DNA from: CAZEAC01 sp964510065
GTDB taxonomy: Bacteria > Bdellovibrionota_C > UBA2361 > CAIXSY01
Assembly: GCA_964510065.1 (NCBI GenBank)
Contig: CAZEAC010000020.1
Location: forward strand, 3,364-67,363
Direction of reading: 5' to 3'
Length of the DNA: 64,000 nucleotides
In this document: positions 43,869 through 52,952 of the stretch, in pieces
Layout: each line of letters begins with the position of its first letter
How positions within the stretch are numbered: the first letter of the stretch is position 1
Made by a program: the position numbers and the translations under genes
The notes under the pieces: generated by a model
What the model saw: the letters and a program-made list of their open reading frames with translations, nothing else
What the model was told of the DNA's origin: nothing
Databases searched by the model: none

Positions 43869-44000
43869 ATGGGAAAAGGCGACAAAAAATCTAGACGTGG
43901 CAAAATTTATCGTGGCTCCTACGGCAAAACCCGTCCCCGACCGCAAAAGATTCGCCGTCGCCGCGCCAAGGCGAGCAAGAAAGGAAAGAGCTCGAAGTAA
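43869..44000 (+). CDS. Small ribosomal subunit protein bTHX
   Basis: A 43-residue, extremely basic protein starting MGKGDKKSRRGKIYRGSYGK. This matches the bTHX family (MGKGDKKTRRGKI-type start), a small peptide that binds the head of the 30S subunit. The tail (about residues 24-43) is Arg/Lys-rich. There is no overlapping gene. The ATG lies 22 bp after the palindrome copy 2; ribosome site is poor. asnB starts 31 bp downstream. Confidence 0.88.
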   Translation: MGKGDKKSRRGKIYRGSYGKTRPRPQKIRRRRAKASKKGKSSK

Positions 44001-44031
44001 ACGGCACTGATCAAATATAGGCTGATCTGCC

Positions 44032-45975
44032 ATGTGCGGCATCGCCGGGATTGCAAGCAACGAGAAGTCCTGGGTTCACAATTATCTTAGGCCGGTAACG
44101 GATGCATTGCATCACCGTGGTCCGGATGATAGCGGCACATGGCTTCACGAGAATTTACCGCTTGGCTTCGGCCATCGACGGCTATCTATAGTCGATCTCT
44201 CGCCAAATGGGCACCAACCAATGCGCTCGCGGAGCGCCCGGTATACTATTTCCTTTAACGGCGAGGTATTCAATTTCAAAGATCTGCGCGCGACTTTAGA
44301 AGCGCTTGGGCATTCATTCCGTGGAACAAGCGACACCGAGATAATGCTCGCCGCCTTTGAGCAGTGGGGCGTCGAGCAGGCCGTTCCCCGCTTTGTCGGT
44401 ATGTTTGCGTTTGCGCTATGGGACGAAAAGGAACAGCTGCTTACCCTTGTTCGTGATCGCTTAGGAATTAAGCCGCTCTATTTCGGCGTGAACCGCAAGG
44501 GACTGCTTTTTGCGTCGGAATTAAAATCGTTTGTAGCGCATCGTGAATTTCCGCTTGAAATCAACCGCGATGCCGTGGCTCTGCTACTCCGCTACTGCTA
44601 TATCCCAGCGCCGTACAGCATCTATCACAATGTCGAAAAACTTGAGGCCGGATCCCTGCTTCAGTTTAAGTTTCAAGATGGCAGCTGGAATCGCCAACCG
44701 GCAAGACGCTACTGGGATCTGAAACAGGTCGCACATAAAGGAGTTACCAATCGCTTCGCCTTTAACGATCGCGAGGCTGAAGAGGCGCTCGATTCGCTTC
44801 TTCGTGAAGTAATCGCACTTCGAATGATCGCCGATGTACCGCTCGGTGCGTTCCTCTCGGGCGGAATTGATTCTTCGACTGTCGTCGCAATAATGCAACA
44901 GCTGAGCTCTCGCCCTGCGAAGACCTTCTCTATCGGGTTTAGTGAAGCACACTATAATGAAGCGGACCATGCCCGAGCTGTCGCCGATCACTTAAAAACC
45001 GAGCATACTGAGCTCGTCGTTACTCCGGCCGAGGCGCGCGCGGTAATTCCGATGCTTCCGTCAATGTATGACGAACCGTTTGCCGATTCCTCACAAATTC
45101 CAACCTATCTTGTTTCAAAGCTTGCACGAAGCGCAGTGACAGTGAGCCTTTCGGGCGACGGAGGAGACGAACTCTTTGCAGGCTACCGGCGCTATCCATT
45201 GACCAACAAGCTTTGGAGCGTTTTACGTTGCATGCCGTGTGCGCTGCGCCAACCACTCAGTCACTTTATCGCCACGGGGGTGTCCATGCTTTCTGGGGGC
45301 GCTTTGGATGCGGCCGAATCCAAGCTATTCAAGGCTCGTGGTGGACAGCGCATAGGCGCAAAGCTTTCGAAACTAGCTGAGATTTTCGGCGCGACAAGTG
45401 ATCTTGAACTTTATCATCGCGCGGTCTCGCACTGGCGCGACCCTCATAGCATAGTTCTTGGTGCGAAACCGGTCGCGGTAACGCTTGACGATCCGACAGG
45501 TATCGCTGAACTTCCTACGCTCTACGAAAAGATGATGCTGCTTGATCAGTGCACCTATCTTCCCGACGATATATTAACCAAGGTCGATCGCGCGAGCATG
45601 GCAGTGTCGCTTGAAGCGCGCGTGCCACTACTCGACCATCGCCTTGTCGAATTCGCGTGGCGCGTGCCGCTCTCGCTAAAGTGCCGGGCAGGAAAGGGTA
45701 AGTGGCTGCTTCGAAAAGTGCTCTCGCGCTACATGCCGGAATCGCTCTTTGAGAGGCCTAAGATGGGGTTCGGCATCCCTGTTGGCGAGTGGTTACGGCA
45801 CGAACTTCGTGAGTGGGCCGAAGATCTGCTCGCGCCGGCACGCCTTGCGCGCACGGGATTTTTCAATGTCGAGGAGGTACGCAGGGTCTGGGCCGAACAT
45901 CTCTCAGGAAAAGCGAATCGGCAGTATCTGCTTTGGGATGTGCTTATGTTTGAGGCATGGTTGGATTCACGCTAG
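44032..45975 (+). CDS. asnB: Asparagine synthase, glutamine-hydrolysing
   Basis: A 647-residue two-domain enzyme. The N-terminal amidotransferase begins MCGIAGIAS with nucleophile Cys2 and includes RRLSIVDLSPNGHQP and the NGE motif. The synthetase domain has the ATP-binding SGGIDSS motif (LSGGIDSSTV, about residue 280) and VSLSGDGGDELFAGYRRY. It makes Asn from Asp, or in surface-sugar loci amidates uronic acids or other acceptors. The long C-terminal domain (VDRASMAVSLEARVPLLDH) is conserved. It ends in palindrome copy 3. Confidence 0.93.
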   Translation: MCGIAGIASNEKSWVHNYLRPVTDALHHRGPDDSGTWLHENLPLGFGHRRLSIVDLSPNGHQPMRSRSARYTISFNGEVFNFKDLRATLEALGHSFRGTSDTEIMLAAFEQWGVEQAVPRFVGMFAFALWDEKEQLLTLVRDRLGIKPLYFGVNRKGLLFASELKSFVAHREFPLEINRDAVALLLRYCYIPAPYSIYHNVEKLEAGSLLQFKFQDGSWNRQPARRYWDLKQVAHKGVTNRFAFNDREAEEALDSLLREVIALRMIADVPLGAFLSGGIDSSTVVAIMQQLSSRPAKTFSIGFSEAHYNEADHARAVADHLKTEHTELVVTPAEARAVIPMLPSMYDEPFADSSQIPTYLVSKLARSAVTVSLSGDGGDELFAGYRRYPLTNKLWSVLRCMPCALRQPLSHFIATGVSMLSGGALDAAESKLFKARGGQRIGAKLSKLAEIFGATSDLELYHRAVSHWRDPHSIVLGAKPVAVTLDDPTGIAELPTLYEKMMLLDQCTYLPDDILTKVDRASMAVSLEARVPLLDHRLVEFAWRVPLSLKCRAGKGKWLLRKVLSRYMPESLFERPKMGFGIPVGEWLRHELREWAEDLLAPARLARTGFFNVEEVRRVWAEHLSGKANRQYLLWDVLMFEAWLDSR

Positions 45976-46112
45976 TACACTGTAACCGAAGTAACCGTGC
46001 CTTCCCCTCGCCTCTATCTCTGTGACTCTGTGGTTTATTTTTCTTAAAAAAACCACAGAGTCACGGAGAACACAGAGCGAGGAAAGTAAGAGTATTTCGG
46101 TTACAGTGCACT
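45974..46112. repeat. Dispersed CACAGAG palindrome, copy 3
   Basis: A 139-bp palindrome starting at the asnB stop codon. The outer arms AGTACACTGTAACCGAA and TTCGGTTACAGTGCACT match at 16 of 17 positions. The inner arms GACTCTGTGGTTTA / AAACCACAGAGTC carry the same core as copies 1 and 2. An A/T-rich loop lies in the centre. It is the longest of the three copies and likely ends the asnB transcript. Confidence 0.9.
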
Positions 46113-46219
46113 AGGCTCCTGCTCAAGGAATTTTGAATAAATATCTAAAGGACTTAAATCGCTGCGTCGATAGGGCTTAGCGGGAGCATTCTACTCAGTT
46201 AGAGTAAGACTTGGCCAAC

Positions 46220-46228
46220 TGCTATAAT
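46220..46228 (+). promoter_or_regulatory. Extended -10 promoter before the Thr/Ser-rich gene
   Basis: TGC-TATAAT is a consensus extended -10 element; the -35 region is weak. It lies 32 bp before the start of the secreted protein gene, whose GGGGAG ribosome site follows. Confidence 0.55.
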
Positions 46229-46260
46229 TAAAAGAAAAGATCTTTGAAGGGGAGCTAAAG

Positions 46261-46848
46261 ATGCGGTTTGTAAGAGGTTATTGCCGTTTTTCTCGCGTAT
46301 CGTTTTTAACACTTCTAGCTGCAGGACTTGCCATTGTAGGCACTTCAGCGCTTGCCGCGGGGACAAGCTCCACTACTACTACCACTGGGACCACTAGTTC
46401 AACGAAACCACCGACGACGACCACCACCTCAGTTACAACTACTTCACGCAGCACTACTTCATCGTCTACGTCTTCGAGTAGCATCACTACCACTTCTCTC
46501 AAGTGCGAGGACCAAACCAGTGAGGAGACAAACGAAATAGGTGGGGTTCTCTGCACCGGATGTAGTAGCTGCGGCAAGCCTGGCTTCTTTTCTGATTGCG
46601 ATTGGGACAAGGGAGATGACAAGTTTCTATGTCCTGATCCAGGCGATTGCCCCACATGCTGCACCGGCGGTGAAGATCAATCAGCAACGCTCGAAGATGC
46701 GTGTGCCCACGCCAAAGCTGCCGTTAACGATCCACCATCGTGCGCAAGCGGTTGCACGGCAGGTGCCGTTACTGGCCCTACTACTGAGCACGGCTCAGAT
46801 AGTTTGAGCTGCACCGCAAAAAAGACGCGGCCCTGCTCCAAGCCTTAA
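46261..46848 (+). CDS. Secreted mucin-like Thr/Ser- and Cys-rich protein
   Basis: A 195-residue exported protein. The signal peptide covers about residues 1-33 (LTLLAAGLAIVGTSALAA). Residues about 35-80 are almost all Thr and Ser with a few Pro, as in an O-glycosylated stalk. Residues about 80-195 carry about 16 cysteines, often in CxxC or CC pairs (CTGCSSCG, CPTCC). It is probably a surface or secreted disulfide-rich protein. I do not recognise the family. The downstream gene is convergent; a small AGCGAT/ATCGCT hairpin (46853-46868) lies between. Confidence 0.7.
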   Translation: MRFVRGYCRFSRVSFLTLLAAGLAIVGTSALAAGTSSTTTTTGTTSSTKPPTTTTTSVTTTSRSTTSSSTSSSSITTTSLKCEDQTSEETNEIGGVLCTGCSSCGKPGFFSDCDWDKGDDKFLCPDPGDCPTCCTGGEDQSATLEDACAHAKAAVNDPPSCASGCTAGAVTGPTTEHGSDSLSCTAKKTRPCSKP

Positions 46849-46866
46849 TTGAAGCGATTCTGATCG

Positions 46867-47550
46867 CTACCGAGCGGCAATGTGGACATATGATCTATGT
46901 ATCATTCCTTCTCGCTCGTAGAACAAAGAGAAGGAGGTATTCTTAGTCTTAATAAAACCCACAAACACATCACCTGTGTCATTTATTGGCCTTTCATTAA
47001 AGCTAAGAATAACGTCTCCGTTTTGTAAACCGATTTTTCCCACAAGACTCTCGCTATCTACTTCTACAAGCTTTAAAATTGATGAGCCATCAGCCCGTTT
47101 TATTAATTGCTGTTTACTTTGCCCGAAAACACTCTTTCCTTTTCTATCACTTACATAGTCCCTAAGGCCTTCATTGGAAAATTCATAGGTTTTTTGAGAC
47201 CAAGGAGTACCTTCATCAGGTAATCTATTTCTCTTACTTGGAGCCTCATCCACTTTGCAATCCTTACATTCAGTACCACCGAGAAGCGTCAATTCAATGA
47301 CAGCGCCATCGAGACCCTTTAGGGTCACTGAATTTCTTCGTATACTAGTGACGACTCCCAGAGCAGGAATTTTCTCACCAATCTTAAATACCTCCTGGGA
47401 TCCACTGGCACTGTCCTCGAGAATTAATTGAGGTGAGTCCTCAAGTATAGTCCCTACAAGGCGCCACTCTGCAAACAAGCTCGAGATAGGCAAGACAATC
47501 GTAGACACAAAAATAATTTGGAAATATACGTTCTGAGCAATCCTCATCAT
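46867..47550 (-). CDS. GspC/PulC-like protein with PDZ domain
   Basis: A protein of about 227 residues with an N-terminal hydrophobic segment (IIFVSTIVLPISSLFA). The HR domain of GspC-type proteins follows (LVGTILEDSPQLILED, KIGEKIPALGVVTSIRRNSVTL), and then a PDZ domain from about residue 150 (ESLVGKIGLQNGDVILSFNERPIND). GspC links the inner-membrane platform to the secretin in type II secretion. No other gsp genes are nearby, so it may act as an orphan periplasmic scaffold. In-frame starts at 47565 (GTG) and 47547 are possible. Confidence 0.72.
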   Translation of the reverse strand: MMRIAQNVYFQIIFVSTIVLPISSLFAEWRLVGTILEDSPQLILEDSASGSQEVFKIGEKIPALGVVTSIRRNSVTLKGLDGAVIELTLLGGTECKDCKVDEAPSKRNRLPDEGTPWSQKTYEFSNEGLRDYVSDRKGKSVFGQSKQQLIKRADGSSILKLVEVDSESLVGKIGLQNGDVILSFNERPINDTGDVFVGFIKTKNTSFSLFYEREGMIHRSYVHIAAR

Positions 47551-47611
47551 TTCGCAAATAAACACTTCTCGTTAAAAATAGTCGTGACTCAACTTTATAA
47601 AAGGACGAAGC

Positions 47612-47992
47612 TCACACTGCACTATTTTTTTCAAGTCGTAAATAAGCTTCGCACGAACCACACCTCTGAAACAACGGCCACTCCGGCCGAGAAGGCAAAA
47701 GCGAATTCGCCGCACCACACGCCGGGCACTCAAGCACTTCAGCGGTAATGAGAACAGTCTCACGCCACTTAAAAAAGGCGCCGATTACGCCGCCAATGAG
47801 AAAAATCGGTGGCAACACAAAATGGAGTCCTGGAATGAGAATTGTCGGCACTGCAATAGCCCAACAGATTGCTAATATCTTAAGTGCGCGAAATGCTCTT
47901 TCTCGCACGGTCCAATGCTGGCTATTTACTTCGCCCGGTTGCTCCTTAGCACCTTCGGCAACAATTCTTACGGATAGTTTTTCGACTTTCAT
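47612..47992 (-). CDS. Small membrane protein with zinc ribbon
   Basis: A 126-residue protein. Two hydrophobic segments (about 38-75) are followed by CPAC and CGSC pairs at residues about 89-113, a probable zinc ribbon on the cytoplasmic side. It has a GAGG close to its ATG. It lies upstream of the GspC-like gene on the same strand, with a gap of 61 bp. Function unknown. Confidence 0.62.
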   Translation of the reverse strand: MKVEKLSVRIVAEGAKEQPGEVNSQHWTVRERAFRALKILAICWAIAVPTILIPGLHFVLPPIFLIGGVIGAFFKWRETVLITAEVLECPACGAANSLLPSRPEWPLFQRCGSCEAYLRLEKNSAV

Positions 47993-48075
47993 TCCTCGCT
48001 CAGGCTAGCCTCAAAAATAATCTTCGGAAACGATCTCTAGCAATCCCCAAAGATTAGGTGCCTAATGCGCCGGAC

Positions 48076-48534
48076 CTATCTCGTGCCAAAAGCGTATTCG
48101 CCATGAATATACCGTTCAAGCTCATCTATCACAAAAATTTGGTCAGCTATCAACGACTTGACCACATCACCGATCGAAATAATTCCGATCAACTCGCCGC
48201 TATCATCGACAAGTAGATGCCGCGCCCTAAATGTGGTCATCATCTGGAAACAGCGCTCCACCGTCGCCTGTGGGTCCACCGTCACAAAATCTTCATCCAT
48301 GACTTCGGAAACGACCGTACTGTCAACATTTCGCCCCAAGGCGATACCTCGACGCACGCACTCGCGCTCAGAAAGAATCCCCACATGAACGCCACGCTCC
48401 ACTACGACAAGGCTTCCTACACCATGCCTTGCCATTAAGAGCGCGGCGCTTCGAAGTGAAGCCTGCGGCGACACGCTAAATATTTCGGGAACTTCCTTCT
48501 GGGCCAATATTTGGGCAACGGTTGTCTCAAGCAT
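48076..48534 (-). CDS. Paired CBS-domain protein
   Basis: A 152-residue protein made of two CBS motifs: SLRSAALLMARHGVGSLVVVERGVHVGILSERE (about 25-60) and DPQATVERCFQMMTTFRARHLLVDDSGELIGIISIGDVV (about 90-130). Such pairs bind adenosyl nucleotides and act as energy or metabolite sensors, usually by controlling a partner. GGAG lies 8 nt before the ATG. No partner gene is adjacent. Confidence 0.9.
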   Translation of the reverse strand: MLETTVAQILAQKEVPEIFSVSPQASLRSAALLMARHGVGSLVVVERGVHVGILSERECVRRGIALGRNVDSTVVSEVMDEDFVTVDPQATVERCFQMMTTFRARHLLVDDSGELIGIISIGDVVKSLIADQIFVIDELERYIHGEYAFGTR

Positions 48535-48735
48535 AATTGGTGCTCCTTGTAAGAGTAGTACTAATTGTGAATTACAACAGACTGCGGGCCGGGATAGTTA
48601 CGACAGTAGCCTATCTTTGCGACGATCGGCAAAAAAAGATCCTCGGGCGAAGAATATCACTTTGGAATGCCGGAAAATCAGCTAGAACGATCAGATCGCA
48701 CACCAGAGCTATGCCCTGGTCAGATGTGCGAGTCA

Positions 48736-49488
48736 TTACACCGCGACCCTGGTGCTGTCCACTTTGCGCGAAGTTACGATCTCCCGCGAGCCGGGCGGTG
48801 CAAATGGAATGAGAGCGACTGAACGCGAGGCAATCTGCGTAAGCTGTCGATCAGCACCAAGTGCTTCGACAAGCACGGCCACCGCGGACAGCGCTCGTTG
48901 ACGATCAACAATTGTAAGCGCAGTCATAAAAATTAATTTACAATCAAGCCATAATGTTTGGTTCCGAATGTAGAGAAGTCCGAGCCTGCTCTTCCACGGC
49001 CGTATTCGCTGGTTATAGTCAAGGTCGGGGTCTTTGCTATCACGAAGAATTTCTCCCTCATCGGCGAATACAATTGAAGCGATATCAGTTATGCCCGGCT
49101 TTAGCTTCAAGAGCTCACGTTCTTCCTCAGTGTAAAGATCGGTCTCGCGCTTTACATTCGGTCGTGGACCAACGAGGCTCATATCTCCTCGCAGTACATT
49201 CAGAAGCTGTGAAAGTTCGTCTATTTTACATTTGCGGATGAAATGACCAACTTTGGTGATACGCATATCTGATGCCGAAGTCGAATCCACCCCGCTCTTA
49301 TCAGCGCCCTTCACCATTGAGCGAATTTTGATCATTTTAAATTCACGTCCATTCTCTCCGACGCGATTCGCCACATAAAAAGGGCTGCAGTAATCTTGTA
49401 GCCATACGAGCAGCATCGCGCCAATGAGGACCGGAGAGGTAAGCAGCAGAATTACTGATGAAATTACTACATCAAAGACTCGCTTCAT
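48736..49488 (-). CDS. Initiating sugar-phosphate transferase (WcaJ/PglC-like)
   Basis: A 250-residue membrane enzyme. An N-terminal hydrophobic hairpin (VFDVVISSVILLLTSPVLIGAMLLV) is followed by the bacterial sugar transferase domain: GREFKMIKIRSMV, IDELSQLLNVLRGDMSLVGPRPN and KPGITDIAS. It moves a phospho-sugar from UDP to undecaprenyl phosphate and so starts each repeat unit of the surface polysaccharide. Its ATG overlaps the stop of the E1 beta-like gene by 4 nt. The tail after about residue 205 is unusual and not part of the family core. Confidence 0.88.
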   Translation of the reverse strand: MKRVFDVVISSVILLLTSPVLIGAMLLVWLQDYCSPFYVANRVGENGREFKMIKIRSMVKGADKSGVDSTSASDMRITKVGHFIRKCKIDELSQLLNVLRGDMSLVGPRPNVKRETDLYTEEERELLKLKPGITDIASIVFADEGEILRDSKDPDLDYNQRIRPWKSRLGLLYIRNQTLWLDCKLIFMTALTIVDRQRALSAVAVLVEALGADRQLTQIASRSVALIPFAPPGSREIVTSRKVDSTRVAV

Positions 49489-50636
49489 AATTCACCCTCC
49501 ACATTGGAGCGTCCTTTTCCACCGATACTCTTCCTTTTACCTACTTTCGCACTTAAACGCCGACTATCCTTCTTAGTATCAAGCTTTATCTGCGCACGCC
49601 CACTCCCTCGAGCTCGTTCGCTTTGCACCAATATCTGCGCCCGTAAGCTTGGCGCGAACATAGAAGCCACCTTTTTGACAACATCATCAGCGCTTGGGTA
49701 GTAGATCTGCTCAAGTACCTTACTCGTCGGCGCAGAAGCATTCGGGAGCGTTATCCTACATGGTGCCGCACGCCAACTTGTCGGAAGCAACGCCTCCGAA
49801 ACTGCGGCGACTAACTCTCCGGCAAGCCCGCAATTCTGCCATCCACCGTCGACGGCGCAAAGTCTTCCTGTTCGTCGTACTGATTCGATGATGCTGGATA
49901 CATCAAGCGGATTTATTACACGCAGATCGATTACTTCTGCCTCGATTCCTTGCATCGAAAGCTTCTGCGCCGCGTCAAGACAGAGCTTGGTACTATAACT
50001 CGCGCCGACGAGTGTGATAGCATCACCTGATCGTAGGCAACGCGGCGACTCAAGTTCGAGCTTACCGACCTGTACCGGCGGAAGTACGGCTCGCTCCGCA
50101 TAGAGCCAGCGATCATCGATATATACTACTGGTCCATCATATAACACGCTTTCTATAAGGAGATCGCGCGCATCTTGCACCGTCGCCGGCAAGACCACGC
50201 GAAGTCCCGGTATATGCGCAAACCAGGAATGTAGCGCTTGTGAGTGCTGCGCACCCTGTTCGCCGCCGCGATTCACTATGCCACGAATGGTAACTCTCGG
50301 CACAGCCTGACCGCCGAACATCGCGGCCCATTTTGCTGCCTGATTCACGATCTGATCGACGGCCAAGATCATGAAATCAACTCTCGGGTGCACGACCACT
50401 GCTCTGTAGCCGCACAGTCCAGCGCCAAGCGCCGCACCAGTACAGCCATTCTCGGAAACAGGAGAATCAATTATTCTATCGATGCCAAACTCCTTATCAA
50501 GGTCTTGCATCGAGTTACCGACATACCATGGCGCCCAAAGCCCTTGGCCGATTACGAACACTTCACGATGATGCGCGAGGAGGTATCGAAATCCTTCGCA
50601 AATCGCCTCGCCATAACTTATTTCTTTGGCACTCAT
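49485..50636 (-). CDS. TPP-dependent E1 beta-like subunit, sugar-locus paralogue
   Basis: A 383-residue subunit with the transketolase-type pyrimidine domain. SPVSENGCTGAALGAGLCG carries the Glu that activates TPP, and HPRVDFMILAVDQIVNQAAKW corresponds to the E1 beta signature. The last 50 residues are a Lys/Arg-rich tail absent from pdhB (24204). It pairs with the E1 alpha-like gene at 50633 (4-nt ATGA overlap). In a polysaccharide operon it may transfer a two-carbon unit to a sugar, but this is inference. Confidence 0.85.
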   Translation of the reverse strand: MSAKEISYGEAICEGFRYLLAHHREVFVIGQGLWAPWYVGNSMQDLDKEFGIDRIIDSPVSENGCTGAALGAGLCGYRAVVVHPRVDFMILAVDQIVNQAAKWAAMFGGQAVPRVTIRGIVNRGGEQGAQHSQALHSWFAHIPGLRVVLPATVQDARDLLIESVLYDGPVVYIDDRWLYAERAVLPPVQVGKLELESPRCLRSGDAITLVGASYSTKLCLDAAQKLSMQGIEAEVIDLRVINPLDVSSIIESVRRTGRLCAVDGGWQNCGLAGELVAAVSEALLPTSWRAAPCRITLPNASAPTSKVLEQIYYPSADDVVKKVASMFAPSLRAQILVQSERARGSGRAQIKLDTKKDSRRLSAKVGKRKSIGGKGRSNVEGEL

Positions 50637-51703
50637 GATTGAAGGAAGACCGTGTTTATTAGCTGATTAGTTGGCGGATAGGGATCCCTTCGCGCCGTTT
50701 CGACCGCGCTCTGCACTAATTCTTGCTCCTCCTGTTCAAGCGTTAAAAAATCTTTTGCGCTCATTGTGCGCGCAGTAAGAAGAGCCTCTTTCAATCTTGC
50801 AATCGGATCACGTTTTTTCCACGCGGCAATATCTTCTTCCTTTCGCCTAAGTCCCACATCAACATTCTCATCGGGACCAACGTGTCCGCACCAACGAAAA
50901 GTCACCGCTTCAAGAAATACCGGCCGTCTTTTTTCACGTGCGGTCCGAAGAAGTGTACGCGCTGCCCTCGATACCGCAGCAACATCATTTCCATCTACCA
51001 GGAGCGATTCAATTCGATGCGCTACTGCAAAGCGCGAGACAAGGTCACTCGGTTGACGAAGCTTTATATCGAGATGGCTTGAATAGAGATTATTCTCGCA
51101 CACAAAGATCACTGGAAGCTGCTGGGTGGCTGCAAGATTCAAGCTCTCATGAAAACTGCCCTCTTCGCTCGAACCATCGCCGAAATAACTCACGGCCACG
51201 GCATCTCCACGATCGAATTTGAGTGCGATTGCTGCCCCCACAGCTATTGGAATCGTTGCCGCGACAATTGGTACCGATCCCATAAATCCGATAGAAGGAT
51301 CAAAAAGATGCATTGAACCGCCCATTCCCCTCGAGCAGCCAGTGATTTTCCCCAATACCTCGGCAATAAGTGCCCGCACATCTCCGCCAAGTGCGAGAAA
51401 ATGCGCATGCGAACGGTGCGCGCCGAAAACCTTATCGTTGGGCGTTAATGCACAAGATACTCCCGTCGCAATTGCCTCCTGACCGATGCCCAAATGGCAC
51501 GGACAACGTGCTTCGCCGCTTCGCACGAGCTCTCCGATCGCCTCTTCGCAATAGCGGATGCGAAGCATCGTTCGTAGAAATTGGCTTGCTTCCTTGGGCT
51601 CAAGCTCCTCAAGCAATACAGGAGCGGCAAACTGCTCCGGGTCGGCGAACGCAGCGAGATATTCTCTCTGACGCGGATCGACGATTGCACTTTCTCCTGC
51701 CAC
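50633..51703 (-). CDS. TPP-dependent E1 alpha-like subunit, sugar-locus paralogue
   Basis: A subunit of about 356 residues. GDGSSEEGSFHESLNLAATQ followed by ENN is the TPP/Mg motif, and RCPCHLGIGQEAIATG is the substrate-channel segment. It lacks the phospho-loop sequence of the housekeeping E1 alpha (pdhA, 23174), where RWCGHVGPDENVDVGLR stands instead. The GTG at 51703 has AGGAG 8 nt upstream; a GTG at 51712 is too close. It lies about 20 bp after the DegT gene in the same operon. No lipoyl E2 gene is present, so the reaction probably does not end in acetyl-CoA. Confidence 0.85.
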   Translation of the reverse strand: MAGESAIVDPRQREYLAAFADPEQFAAPVLLEELEPKEASQFLRTMLRIRYCEEAIGELVRSGEARCPCHLGIGQEAIATGVSCALTPNDKVFGAHRSHAHFLALGGDVRALIAEVLGKITGCSRGMGGSMHLFDPSIGFMGSVPIVAATIPIAVGAAIALKFDRGDAVAVSYFGDGSSEEGSFHESLNLAATQQLPVIFVCENNLYSSHLDIKLRQPSDLVSRFAVAHRIESLLVDGNDVAAVSRAARTLLRTAREKRRPVFLEAVTFRWCGHVGPDENVDVGLRRKEEDIAAWKKRDPIARLKEALLTARTMSAKDFLTLEQEEQELVQSAVETARRDPYPPTNQLINTVFLQS

Positions 51704-51723
51704 TCGATTCACTCCTCTTGAAC

Positions 51724-52836
51724 CTAACTCTTATAAAACGCGCGAATCGTATCGGTGATGTATGTCACGTCATCGTCGCTAAGAGTAATATTCATCGGCA
51801 ACATAAAACAGCGCGCAAACAATCGATCGGTAGCAGGAAGTCCCTCGGTGCTCAGTTCAAGCCCTTTAAGTTGGTGCAGCGCCTTCCCGGCCCATTGAAT
51901 AATGGTATGCACACCATGTTCCGTCAAATATGCCCGGAGCTTCTCACGCTGACCTGCTTCAAGCTCATAGTTCTGATACACATCAAAGTGCCGATCCTCC
52001 TCTGGAGCGGGAGGAAGGGTGAGATCCGATATATCGCGAAGCGCCGCCTCATAGCGTGCCGCTATCTCTCTACGACGTGTTATTGCTTTTTCGAAGCTTT
52101 TTAATTTGTGATCGAGAATTGCCGCCTGAAGATTATCGAGTCGCGCATTCGTACCCCAGCACACCACATCTCCGCTACTATCGCGGCCATGATCGCGAAG
52201 TTTATATACCTTATCTGCGATCTCATCATCATTGGTGACCACCGCACCGCCGTCGCCAAAACAACCCAGAACCTTTGCCGGATAGAAGCTAAAAGTCCCG
52301 CATGCACCGAACGTTCCTGCGGATTTTCCTTTGAACTTCGAACCAAGCGCCTGCGCCGCATCTTCAATGACCCTAAGCCCGTGCTTTTTTGCGATGCCAA
52401 GTATCTGATCCATATCACAGGTGCGGCCATTAAGCTGAACCGGCATGAGCGCCTTTGTTCTCTTGGAAATTCTGCGTTCGATCGATTTCGGATCAACCAT
52501 GTGATCCGCTGCGCAATCGGCGAGAATCGGCGTCGCGCCGACGAGGTGAATCGAAGCCGCCGACGCGACATAGGTGTGGGACGGCACGATAACCTCATCA
52601 CCCTTCCCAATGCCCATTGCCATGAGGCCGAGGATCAACGCATTGGTGCCGTCGGCCACTCCAATTGCGTGCTTGACTTTGAGAAAGCTCTGCAGGTTCT
52701 GTTCGAACTCTTTCAAGTCCTTCTGAAGTATATAGGCGCCTCGTGAACACACGTCGCGAATAACCGACATGAGCTGCTGCTCGTCGGCTTTAAAAAGGGC
52801 AGGATAGTTGAAAAATGGGATCTTACGCGCTTCCAT
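51724..52836 (-). CDS. DegT/DnrJ/EryC1 sugar aminotransferase
   Basis: A protein of about 370 residues of PLP-dependent fold type I. GVADGTNALILGL, VIEDAAQALGS and the Schiff-base Lys in SFYPAKVLGCFGDGGA identify the family. It transaminates a keto sugar nucleotide to an amino sugar. The ATG at 52836 matches family length; the frame extends to 52902. Its neighbours (E1-like pair, initiating transferase) suggest a route to an unusual amino sugar that carries an added carbon unit. Confidence 0.92.
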   Translation of the reverse strand: MEARKIPFFNYPALFKADEQQLMSVIRDVCSRGAYILQKDLKEFEQNLQSFLKVKHAIGVADGTNALILGLMAMGIGKGDEVIVPSHTYVASAASIHLVGATPILADCAADHMVDPKSIERRISKRTKALMPVQLNGRTCDMDQILGIAKKHGLRVIEDAAQALGSKFKGKSAGTFGACGTFSFYPAKVLGCFGDGGAVVTNDDEIADKVYKLRDHGRDSSGDVVCWGTNARLDNLQAAILDHKLKSFEKAITRRREIAARYEAALRDISDLTLPPAPEEDRHFDVYQNYELEAGQREKLRAYLTEHGVHTIIQWAGKALHQLKGLELSTEGLPATDRLFARCFMLPMNITLSDDDVTYITDTIRAFYKS

Positions 52837-52952
52837 GCTCGAAACGATAAAACACTTTTTCCGGCTTAGCGAGATGAATATTAAAAAGATAGCTCCGCAC
52901 ATGCGGCGCCCTTGAAATCCGTAAGTGCCTCATTTTTGGGGTAGGCGAGCCT

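Noticed and set aside
48537..48812. 91-residue ORF on the plus strand
   Set aside because: It runs into the antisense of the sugar transferase gene and has no recognisable features.
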